NCBI GenBank assembly: GCA_002728035.1
Contig: PBUZ01000087.1
Location: 1-7,253 of the forward strand
Direction of reading: 5' to 3'
Length of the DNA stretch: 7,253 bases
Source: Methanobacteriota archaeon
Lineage (GTDB): Archaea; Thermoplasmatota; Poseidoniia; Poseidoniales; Poseidoniaceae
Positions within the stretch are counted from its first letter, which is position 1. Each line of letters starts with the position of its first letter. The notes under the pieces are model-generated. The model had not been told where the DNA came from. It saw only the letters and a list, made by a program, of their open reading frames with translations, and ran no database searches. Made by a program: the position numbers and the translations under genes. Below are positions 1-5,727 of the stretch, piece by piece.

Positions 1-88
1 CCGCAGAAGGCAGGGCGTGGGGTGTGTGTGTTGGAAGAACGGCACAAAGGAGGAGCGCTACAAGCCACACGGCAGCCCCTCGTCCCAT
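1..88 (-). CDS. 5' fragment of a gene for an exported protein (signal peptide only visible)
   Basis: Reading the minus strand from the ATG at 88-86, the frame stays open to the left edge, giving 29 complete codons. The peptide begins MGRGAAVWLVALLLCAVLP and continues THTPHALPSA. This is a textbook signal peptide: a short basic N-terminus, an uninterrupted hydrophobic core of about 15 residues, then a polar segment with a plausible A-x-A-like cleavage region near PHA. The mature protein lies outside the window, so its function is unknown. An in-frame ATG at 160 would add 24 charged residues before the hydrophobic core, which is unlike a signal peptide, so the ATG at 88 is preferred. The gene is divergent from the large CARDB-type protein starting at 252, which also begins with a signal peptide, so the two may share the 163-bp region between them. 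No Shine-Dalgarno sequence precedes the ATG. The call rests on only 29 codons. Confidence 0.55.
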   Translation of the reverse strand, partial: MGRGAAVWLVALLLCAVLPTHTPHALPSA

Positions 89-251
89 GTTCGATGCACG
101 CTCAAGGTTCCCCTTCAACTCTCCCCTTCGTTCAGCGCCCCGAGCGCGATTCCAATCCATCCTTTGTCGCACGACACAACGGCCAACATAGGAGCCGTTT
201 TGGCTGTTCTTTGGAGATGGGTTCAAGTGCTACGCTCACCGTACGCCACCC
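89..251. promoter_or_regulatory. Divergent intergenic region between two exported-protein genes
   Basis: This 163-bp stretch lies between two genes that start outward from it. It should therefore hold promoters for both. I see no convincing archaeal TATA box (TTTAWATA-like) at the expected distance from either ATG and no Shine-Dalgarno sequence. The one structured element is a short inverted repeat, TGTCG-CA-CGACA, at 165-176, near the middle of the region. Longer frames on the plus strand here overlap the start of the 252 gene out of frame and look non-coding. Confidence 0.4.
165..176. repeat. Short palindrome TGTCG-CA-CGACA, possible operator
   Basis: Two perfect 5-bp arms (TGTCG and CGACA) flank a 2-bp spacer, which makes a near-symmetric 12-bp site. 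It lies about 75 bp from both divergent start codons, a suitable place for a dimeric regulator acting on both genes. A 5-bp arm match can occur by chance, and no second copy is seen in the window, so a regulatory role is conjecture. Confidence 0.2.
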
Positions 252-3059
252 ATGGAGCGAAAGACCAACGCCGTGTTTCTCATCGTTCTGTTGGCCGTCA
301 GCCTACTGCCCACGCTTGCCCACGCTGAAGACAGCGGCGGGGGCCAAGCCTCAGAAACGCAAGTTTCTCTTCAACCCAGCCAGCCCGTGATGGGCGGTGC
401 GGTGGACATTTCCATCACGCTGTTCAACAGTCAGAGCAGCGATGCTTATGGCGTGGAAGTTGGCTTTTTCAAGGACAGCATTACGCCCAGCAATCGTTTT
501 TATTGGGACACTGTGGATGTCTTTGCCAACGATTTCCATACGCTCACCGCCACGTGGTCAGGATTGACGGAAGGCCCACAAGAAGTGTGGATCGAATGGT
601 TCGCCAACGGCGATACACAGGGTGCGCGCGTCAACACCACATTTAACGTCCAAGGACTCGCCAATCTTCGCGTCGATGCACTGGAAGTTGGCGGGACCTC
701 ACCGATTTATTCAGGCGATACCGTTCCGCTTTCCACCCTTGTTCTCAATTCAGGCAGTGTGGATGCACCCGCTTCGAAACTCCTGGTTCAGGTGCCGGAA
801 TCCTCCGACGTGATGCTCAACACCCCTGCCCTTCTAGCAGGCACCTCTGCATGGGTGAACACCACGATATCGGCGCCCAGCAGCGGTGTTCATACCGTAG
901 AAGTCACGCCCGATATCGAGAACGAGGTCCAAGAAGCCTCGGAGAACAACAAGAAAACGGGCGTTCAGCTCACGGTTAGCACCCGAATGGACTTGAGTTT
1001 CAAAGACGGGTTGACCGTCACCACCGCCGAGGGGGCACTGGAAGGTCCTTGGACCGTTGAAGGTACCTTGGTCAGAACCGACGGTACCGGGCCCGCAGAC
1101 ATCCCGTTGTGGGTCCAACTTCAGAATCCTGGTGGAGGCCTCATCACAAGCCCACCGTTTGATGTGAGTTTTGCGGGTGTTGGGTACAGCGAACAGGCGT
1201 TCTCTGTCGAACTCAATGCGTCAACCCTCAGTTCCCTTCCCCCAGGCGATCACATCGTGGTTGCGGTCATCAACCCGTTTAACGATGCAGGGTATGAACA
1301 AGAAAATCACAGCAACGACGAAGCATCGGGGGTGCTCACCATTTCCGAAGTTCCCGACGTCTACGTCGATTCCATTGCGCTGCCCACTGTTCCTTCGGTT
1401 CAGTCTGGAGAGAACGTTGAATGGCGCGTCACGGTGGAGAACACCGGTGATATCGAGGTCTTGGGTGTTATCAAGTACACCTTCGATGGCGTTGAAGGTC
1501 AATCTTCGCCGATACGTCTTCTTGCAGGCGAGGCTCGTACATGGAACACGACATTGCCGACGGCGCTGGGCGCCCATACGGCGGCTTTCGACGCACAATG
1601 GGTTGCAGCACAGGGAAGTTGGGATGCCAACAAGCAGAATTCGTTTGCATCGGGCACGGTTTTGGTTGAATCAAAACTCAAACTCAACTGGGAGTATTCT
1701 TCCTTGGTGGTGCTTGACGTGAACAATGAAATCCCCACCATGCCGCTCAAAGACGGCGAAGCCTACACGCTCGATATCAGCATGACCAGCCAAGAGACGG
1801 GTGAGGCGAATTACACCTGTCAGGACAGTTCGAACAACGTGTTGTCCACCATGTCGGTTGCCGTTGAGACCCGAGGTGACCGGGTGACGTTGTCGTGCAC
1901 GTTTACCGCCAAAGCCTCGACCACCACCGTCCGTCTCATTCCGGAGGATGCCTCGATCAGTTCCACGTTTTCGAAATCCTTTGCAACACTGGCCACCAAC
2001 GCCAACAACGGTGATGGGGCCGGTTCGTCCGATGGCGGAACCTTGGCCATGTTTGGGATGGTCGCGTTGGTCCTCATTGGGGCCTTGGTCGCTGCGGTCA
2101 TTTTGACGCGGGAGCGTGAAGAAGAGGTTGAGCGCGATATTTACGAATATTGTCCAGCCTGCGATGGAGAATTGGAGGGGACGGAAGACCGTTGCCCACA
2201 CTGCATGTTCAACCTGAAGAAGGCCCGTTCGCAATTCCACGACTGCCATGAGTGCGGTGAATCGATTCCCGACCTTATGGAGAATTGTGCCTATTGCGGC
2301 GCCCATCAGGACGTTTCATCGTTCTTTGAACGCCGTGAGCGTCGTGAGCGTCGTGAAGTCGTGAAAGAGACCGTGGCCCTGCCCGAAGAAGATGAAAATG
2401 AAATCGTCACCGGCACCCAGAACTTTGCTGATGCGGTCAAGGAATTCGGCTTTGATGAAGAGCACCTCGAGGAGGAGTGGGACACGAACATTGAGGCTGC
2501 AGAAGCCGAGGTAGAGGCCGCTTACGACCGTCGACATGCAGATGAGATCGCCATGGAGGAGATGACCGAAGAAGAACTCGAAGCCTACAAGTCGCAGGTC
2601 ACCACGACATTGGGCGCTTCGATCGATGCGACACCCGATCACGACATCGAGGCGATCCTCGCTTCCAAGGGTGAAATAAAGTCACTTGGTGAAGACAAGG
2701 GCGAATTGAGTGCATCGGACGCCGACATCCGCGAGCAACTCTTTGAAATCACCGGCGAAGAAGGCGTGTTGCCTGGTGAGAAGGTCAAGGTGGGCATGAG
2801 TTTGACGGATTCTTCCTTGGCCGGTAACGAGGTCAGCGAAGCCACCGCAAACTTCAGCTTTGACGACGAGGATGATGTCCCCCTCTCCGCTTCCGTTCAC
2901 ACCGACAAAAAGGCCGATTCGGATCGGAAAAAGCCAGCACGGCGCCGCCAGTCAAAGGAGAAGAAGCCAGAGGAAAAGATGGACGAGTGCGGTGCTTGTG
3001 GCGCTGACCTTCCTGCAGGTGCTCTGGAATGTGGCACCTGTGGTGCGCGATTTGGTTGA
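252..3059 (+). CDS. Exported, membrane-anchored CARDB-like multidomain protein with cytoplasmic zinc-ribbon tail (935 aa)
   Basis: Residues 1-25 form a signal peptide (MERK, hydrophobic core, cleavage likely after AHA). Residues ~30-135, 136-243, 245-365, 367-472 and 475-580 are about five beta-sandwich repeats. They share phrases such as a short 'VD-x-I/L' opening strand, 'SGD/SGE-x-V', 'V-x-NTG/NSG' and 'ENN' near the end, as in CARDB or related Ig-like adhesion modules. The ectodomain has several N-x-S/T sequons (N128, N203, N322, N352, N432, N520) and a cysteine pair, C523/C549, that could form a disulfide. One transmembrane helix spans ~598-618. After it come two four-cysteine zinc ribbons (C634/C637/C648/C651 and C665/C668/C679/C682), an RER-rich hinge, an acidic, partly coiled-coil linker (~705-880), a Lys/Arg-rich patch (~886-908) and a third ribbon (C913/C916/C927/C930). 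The expected topology is repeats outside and ribbons inside. The start is the ATG giving an intact signal peptide. The architecture is clear from sequence. The ligand or partner is unknown; surface adhesion or signalling is inferred. Confidence 0.85.
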   Translation: MERKTNAVFLIVLLAVSLLPTLAHAEDSGGGQASETQVSLQPSQPVMGGAVDISITLFNSQSSDAYGVEVGFFKDSITPSNRFYWDTVDVFANDFHTLTATWSGLTEGPQEVWIEWFANGDTQGARVNTTFNVQGLANLRVDALEVGGTSPIYSGDTVPLSTLVLNSGSVDAPASKLLVQVPESSDVMLNTPALLAGTSAWVNTTISAPSSGVHTVEVTPDIENEVQEASENNKKTGVQLTVSTRMDLSFKDGLTVTTAEGALEGPWTVEGTLVRTDGTGPADIPLWVQLQNPGGGLITSPPFDVSFAGVGYSEQAFSVELNASTLSSLPPGDHIVVAVINPFNDAGYEQENHSNDEASGVLTISEVPDVYVDSIALPTVPSVQSGENVEWRVTVENTGDIEVLGVIKYTFDGVEGQSSPIRLLAGEARTWNTTLPTALGAHTAAFDAQWVAAQGSWDANKQNSFASGTVLVESKLKLNWEYSSLVVLDVNNEIPTMPLKDGEAYTLDISMTSQETGEANYTCQDSSNNVLSTMSVAVETRGDRVTLSCTFTAKASTTTVRLIPEDASISSTFSKSFATLATNANNGDGAGSSDGGTLAMFGMVALVLIGALVAAVILTREREEEVERDIYEYCPACDGELEGTEDRCPHCMFNLKKARSQFHDCHECGESIPDLMENCAYCGAHQDVSSFFERRERRERREVVKETVALPEEDENEIVTGTQNFADAVKEFGFDEEHLEEEWDTNIEAAEAEVEAAYDRRHADEIAMEEMTEEELEAYKSQVTTTLGASIDATPDHDIEAILASKGEIKSLGEDKGELSASDADIREQLFEITGEEGVLPGEKVKVGMSLTDSSLAGNEVSEATANFSFDDEDDVPLSASVHTDKKADSDRKKPARRRQSKEKKPEEKMDECGACGADLPAGALECGTCGARFG
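2331..2357 (+). repeat. Three tandem 9-bp units encoding RRE repeats
   Basis: CGCCGTGAG, CGTCGTGAG and CGTCGTGAA follow one another, in frame, differing at one base each. They encode three Arg-Arg-Glu units (residues 694-702) directly after the second zinc ribbon of the large membrane protein. The near identity at nucleotide level points to recent slippage or duplication. The result is a highly charged hinge between the ribbons and the acidic linker. Confidence 0.7.
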
Positions 3060-3072
3060 GTGTCTGTCAGCG

Positions 3073-3189
3073 TTCATAGGGGTCGTCATCGCCGAGGCTC
3101 GGCCTTGTGTTCGCTTCATTCAGACACACCCACCAAGATGCGCCATGCTTTGAACTCAACGGCTTCAACGCGTCGTCGCCTTCATAGGG
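3073..3189 (+). repeat. Spacer with two direct copies of TTCATAGGG
   Basis: The spacer between the large membrane protein and the lipoprotein gene contains TTCATAGGG at 3073-3081 and again at 3181-3189. The first copy begins 13 bases after the stop codon. The second begins 30 bases before the ATG at 3211, where an archaeal TATA element would sit for a leaderless transcript. TTCATA differs from TTTATA by one base, so the second copy could be a weak promoter. The spacer otherwise holds no convincing gene; the short frames that cross it lack coding character. Confidence 0.3.
3091..3103 (+). terminator. Possible stem-loop after the CARDB-like gene
   Basis: GCCGA-GGC-TCGGC can fold into a 5-bp GC-rich stem with a 3-nt loop, 31 bases after the stop codon. 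A moderately T-rich stretch (CTTGTGTTCGCTTCATTC) follows. Archaeal termination depends mainly on T-rich tracts and the tract here is interrupted, so this is a weak candidate. Confidence 0.2.
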
Positions 3190-3210
3190 CGATGCCCCGT
3201 CGTTGCACTC

Positions 3211-3786
3211 ATGCGGCAACACGGTCTGAAAGCGGCCTTGATGCTGTTCGTTCTCTTGGCCTCCACCTCTGGATGCATGGGTTTGATCGCAGCCCGTGAA
3301 TCCATGGAACACCTCCGAGACCCTGCTTACGAGAGTCTCAACGAGAAAAAAATCACCATCTCACATGAGTTTACACTGCTGAGCGACTATGCCGACGAAT
3401 TCTCAAACCGTTCTACCTTTGTGGTGGACGAGCAAACCACGGAAATCTTGGTCTATTTCCGTGCAAAGTTTGACCTCTCGGATTCAACGGAGGCCATCCC
3501 TGGTTTGGGAGACCTGATCTTGGACAACACGTCGCATTATGTCCGCGCCACGCTCACCGATAGCAACGGTGCCACACAATGGGAGGAGGACGTAAGTGAT
3601 TCAGCCAGCCCTCCCGAAGAGATTCTTTTGCCCACGCCGTCGTTTCCCCAAGGGGAATGGGAACTTGAGGTCAAGGCACGCGGCGGTGGTTGGAGCGATG
3701 TCGTGACAAGAAACGACCAGTTCCTCATCATCGTGACGGTCATCAGTACATGCATTCAATACCCGTTGGTTGAGGATTGTTCCTGA
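3211..3786 (+). CDS. Small putative lipoprotein, function unknown (191 aa)
   Basis: The N-terminus (MRQHGLKAALMLFVLLASTSGC) is a signal peptide ending in a lipobox-like T-S-G-C, with C22 the predicted lipid-modified residue. The Thr at -3 is not the usual Leu, so a conventionally cleaved secreted protein is an alternative. Residues ~45-180 alternate short hydrophobic strands and polar turns (for example TTEILVYFRAKFDLS, HYVRATLTDSNGATQW and GEWELEVKARGGG), suggesting a single beta-sandwich domain. Two late cysteines (C181, C190) could form a disulfide. I do not recognise the family. The ATG chosen gives a complete signal peptide and has no Shine-Dalgarno sequence, consistent with a leaderless message. 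It follows the CARDB-like gene in the same direction after 151 bp, so a shared envelope role is possible but unproven. Its stop lies 3 bp from the stop of the convergent nuclease gene. Confidence 0.7.
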   Translation: MRQHGLKAALMLFVLLASTSGCMGLIAARESMEHLRDPAYESLNEKKITISHEFTLLSDYADEFSNRSTFVVDEQTTEILVYFRAKFDLSDSTEAIPGLGDLILDNTSHYVRATLTDSNGATQWEEDVSDSASPPEEILLPTPSFPQGEWELEVKARGGGWSDVVTRNDQFLIIVTVISTCIQYPLVEDCS

Positions 3787-3789
3787 ACA

Positions 3790-4983
3790 TCAGGCCAAAC
3801 GCTGGTCGCAAGCATACCTTCGTGAACAGTTTCGGCATTTCCCCTCTCGGTCATGGTTCCGCTTGGCTCCACCCGTTGCCATGGTTCGTTGGATGGTTTT
3901 CACCATCGTCGACAACCGTTCTTTTGCTTCGTCATCCCATGGGATGGTGTAGAGGGTGTCGTTGCGGTAGCGGATCAAGCCGTAGGGTGGAGTTTGGCCT
4001 GTGGTCGTTTCAACCAAGGAAGCATAGGCGAGCAATTGCAACACGTGTGAATCGTGGGGCTTGGAAGGAACCTTTCCCGTCTTTTGTTCAACAGGGATGA
4101 ATTCCGAATCGATGATGACAATTTGGTCCGGGCGCCCTCGAAGACCCGTTTCGGCATTGATGAGGAGACTTGCGGAGTCTTCATCATCGGAATAAGCCAC
4201 TTCCGTTCCTTTCTCAACGTTGTTTTTCGTTGCCAGGATTTGCGCCTCGTTGTTGTCGATGAGCGCTTTCTGCAAGCGTATGGACGCCATGAGCGTCCAG
4301 CCTACGGTGGTCACGGCCAGCACGTAGGAGGCTTGTTCTTTGTTGCTTGCAAATTGCAACGCTATCGCATGAAGCGCCAACACGATGGCAGCGATGAACA
4401 ACGCTGCTTCAACCCAACCTCCTTTGAACCAACCACCCTTGAAGTCCTTTGGTTCAAAGAGAGGTTCGATGAGCTCGCTGTCTTCAAACGCTTTCGATGA
4501 AGTAGGCGGGTCTTGCACATTGAGCGCTTGACGCCATGGCGCCAACACGGCAGCAATGCCCACCAGGAGGCTTGATACAGAAGCCATGGCGAGGAGTTTT
4601 GAAAACTCGACCACATCAAAATCAAGGTCGTCCAAGTTTCTGAAGGCGATGGTGTCGATCAGCAACACCACGATGATACCGAACCACCATTGCCAAATGA
4701 GTAAATTTCTCTTCGCCTTGAGCCGATACATCTCCATGGTTTCCATGGACTCATGAATTTCCATGTGGCGTTGTTTTCCTTCTTCGATGGCGTCACTTTT
4801 CCCTTCATGGCCGCTGGTTGCTAAATGCCATGAGAGCGGACAATACGTGTACCGCTCAAGGTCGCTGGCACTGACCTTCAATGCGACGCCGTCAGGTTCG
4901 CGCCAGTAACCATCTTCGCCTTCGACAGCATCCGGATGGGTGGCTTCGGAGCCTGTTGAGGGCACCGCCTTTCCATCCGACAT
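3790..4983 (-). CDS. Cas4-like PD-(D/E)XK nuclease with inserted four-helix membrane domain (397 aa)
   Basis: The family hallmarks are all visible. An N-terminal 'SASDLERYTYCPLSWHL' segment carries iron-sulfur Cys C48. A helix with G69-x3-H73 corresponds to motif I. 'GRPD' gives D286, 'PVEQKTGK' gives E299-x-K301, and 'QLLAYA' gives Q316-x3-Y320. The C-terminal 'CRNCSRRYAC' gives C383, C386 and C392. Cas4/RecB-type enzymes with this set bind a 4Fe-4S cluster and cut or resect DNA ends. Stand-alone Cas4 homologues are about 200 residues long. Here about 150 extra residues (~94-237) sit between motif I and the catalytic core and hold four hydrophobic helices (~94-113, 128-149, 191-211, 217-236). 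Basic residues before helices 1 and 3 and after helices 2 and 4, with an acidic loop between 1 and 2, fit a topology with both ends in the cytoplasm. The first 33 residues are acidic and probably disordered. No CRISPR array or cas1/cas2 gene is nearby. Function is inferred to be membrane-tethered DNA processing. Confidence 0.85.
   Translation of the reverse strand: MSDGKAVPSTGSEATHPDAVEGEDGYWREPDGVALKVSASDLERYTYCPLSWHLATSGHEGKSDAIEEGKQRHMEIHESMETMEMYRLKAKRNLLIWQWWFGIIVVLLIDTIAFRNLDDLDFDVVEFSKLLAMASVSSLLVGIAAVLAPWRQALNVQDPPTSSKAFEDSELIEPLFEPKDFKGGWFKGGWVEAALFIAAIVLALHAIALQFASNKEQASYVLAVTTVGWTLMASIRLQKALIDNNEAQILATKNNVEKGTEVAYSDDEDSASLLINAETGLRGRPDQIVIIDSEFIPVEQKTGKVPSKPHDSHVLQLLAYASLVETTTGQTPPYGLIRYRNDTLYTIPWDDEAKERLSTMVKTIQRTMATGGAKRNHDREGKCRNCSRRYACDQRLA
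4414..4443 (-). repeat. Tandem 15-bp duplication encoding FKGGW twice
   Basis: Copies at 4414-4428 and 4429-4443 are identical except at two positions (T4420/A4435 and T4423/C4438). On the minus strand they encode FKGGW-FKGGW, residues 181-190 of the Cas4-like protein, immediately before its third membrane helix. The Lys and Trp residues suit a cytoplasmic membrane-interface anchor. The duplication looks recent because the DNA as well as the peptide is conserved between copies. Confidence 0.7.
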
Positions 4984-5002
4984 AGACCACCCAGCGTCCT
5001 CT

Positions 5003-5020
5003 CTTTTTTGATACCTTTTC
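5003..5020 (-). promoter_or_regulatory. Possible promoter of the Cas4-like gene
   Basis: On the minus strand this reads GAAAAGGTATCAAAAAAG, the most A/T-rich stretch in the divergent spacer on this side. GGTATC lies about 30 bases upstream of the ATG at 4983, the usual position of an archaeal TATA element for a nearly leaderless transcript. The match to TTTAWATA is poor, so the evidence is position and composition only. Confidence 0.3.
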
Positions 5021-5074
5021 CCTACGGTGAGCCGAGAAACGGCGTGGAAGCAACGACCAAAGCGGACGAAGCGG

Positions 5075-5082
5075 TTTAATAT
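5075..5082 (+). promoter_or_regulatory. Archaeal TATA box of rpsB (TTTAATAT)
   Basis: TTTAATAT is a good archaeal TATA-box match, with the purine-rich GACGAAGCGG just upstream where a BRE would lie. With the usual ~25-base spacing, transcription would start near 5103-5107, giving a leader of about 10 bases before the ATG at 5116. This also argues against the upstream in-frame GTG at 5092, which would lie upstream of the transcript start. Confidence 0.55.
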
Positions 5083-5115
5083 GGGGGGTTAGTGGGCGGC
5101 TTGCTGTGGTTCATC

Positions 5116-5724
5116 ATGTCCGAGGAAACCCAACTGCTTGTCTCCGCTGAAACCTATGAGGAGAACGCTGTCAACATTGGTACGCAACAGAAAAGTTCGG
5201 ACATGAGCCGCTTCATTGACCGTGTTCGTGAGGACGGCCTGTACCTCTTGGACATCCCCACAACAGATGCCCGAATCCGCTCCATCGCTGCACTCCTCAA
5301 CACGTATGACGCTCCTTCCATCATGGTCGTCAGCGCTCGCCAATACGGACAGCGACCGGCTCGTATGTTCGCCGAAGCTATTGGTGCACACTCCGCCGTT
5401 GGCCGATTTATCCCTGGTTCACTCACGAACCCCGCTCTGCGTTCCTACATCGAACCGGATATTCTGTTCGTGACCGACCCTGCCAACGACCAACAAGCCC
5501 TGCGCGAAGCGGTGGCCACCGGCCTGCCCATCGTTGGCATCGTTGACGCCAACAACCACTTGCGAAACGTGGACATCGCCCTTCCTGCCAACAACAAGGG
5601 TCGCCGTTCGCTGGCGCTCATCTACTGGCTCCTTGCCCGTGAAGTGCTGAAGGTCCGTGGCGAAACCACCGACGAGGCCTGGGCTGAAGCCAACAACCTC
5701 GAAGACTGGGAATCCACCTTCTGA
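5116..5724 (+). CDS. rpsB: 30S ribosomal protein S2 (uS2), archaeal type (202 aa)
   Basis: uS2 is a structural protein of the small ribosomal subunit that sits at the head-body junction. The protein matches the archaeal/eukaryotic family throughout: IGTQQKSSDM at 21-30, a 'DIPTTDARIRSIAALL' helix (46-61), RQYGQRPARMFAEAIGA (75-91), GRFIPGSLTNP (96-106), EPDILFVTDP (113-122), GLPIVGIVDANN (136-147) and NNKGRRSLALIYWLLAREVL (159-178). The length of 202 residues is normal for archaeal S2, with a short acidic tail. The ATG at 5116 (MSEETQ) is preferred over the in-frame GTG at 5092, because the latter would add a hydrophobic octapeptide absent from the family and lies too close to the TATA box. 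In many euryarchaea S2 sits in a cluster with L13, S9, RNA polymerase subunits N and K, and enolase. Here it stands alone between a divergent nuclease gene and a convergent dus gene. Confidence 0.95.
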   Translation: MSEETQLLVSAETYEENAVNIGTQQKSSDMSRFIDRVREDGLYLLDIPTTDARIRSIAALLNTYDAPSIMVVSARQYGQRPARMFAEAIGAHSAVGRFIPGSLTNPALRSYIEPDILFVTDPANDQQALREAVATGLPIVGIVDANNHLRNVDIALPANNKGRRSLALIYWLLAREVLKVRGETTDEAWAEANNLEDWESTF

Positions 5725-5727
5725 GGC

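Noticed and set aside
17..390. Two overlapping plus-strand frames (17-328 and 22-390) at the left end
   Set aside because: They run out of frame into the signal peptide of the 252 gene, have no recognisable composition or motif, and conflict with the better-supported divergent gene at 1-88.
1671..2306. A 211-codon minus-strand frame opposite the CARDB-like gene
   Set aside because: It is antisense to well-supported domains (the membrane helix and zinc ribbons), and its translation shows no coherent fold or motif.
3060..3312. Small frames in the spacer before the lipoprotein gene (3060-3299 plus, 3067-3312 minus)
   Set aside because: Both overlap the lipoprotein signal peptide in another frame and show no coding character; the region is best read as intergenic.
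4054..4500. A 148-codon plus-strand frame opposite the nuclease
   Set aside because: It is antisense to the membrane domain and catalytic motifs of the nuclease and has no recognisable features.
3790..4983. A CRISPR-Cas locus suggested by the Cas4-like protein
   Set aside because: There are no regularly spaced repeats anywhere in the window and no cas1, cas2 or effector genes. The protein is better treated as a stand-alone homologue.
5092..5115. Upstream GTG start for rpsB adding MGGLLWFI
   Set aside because: It lies within about 10 bases of the TATA box, upstream of the likely transcript start, and adds a hydrophobic stretch not seen in uS2.
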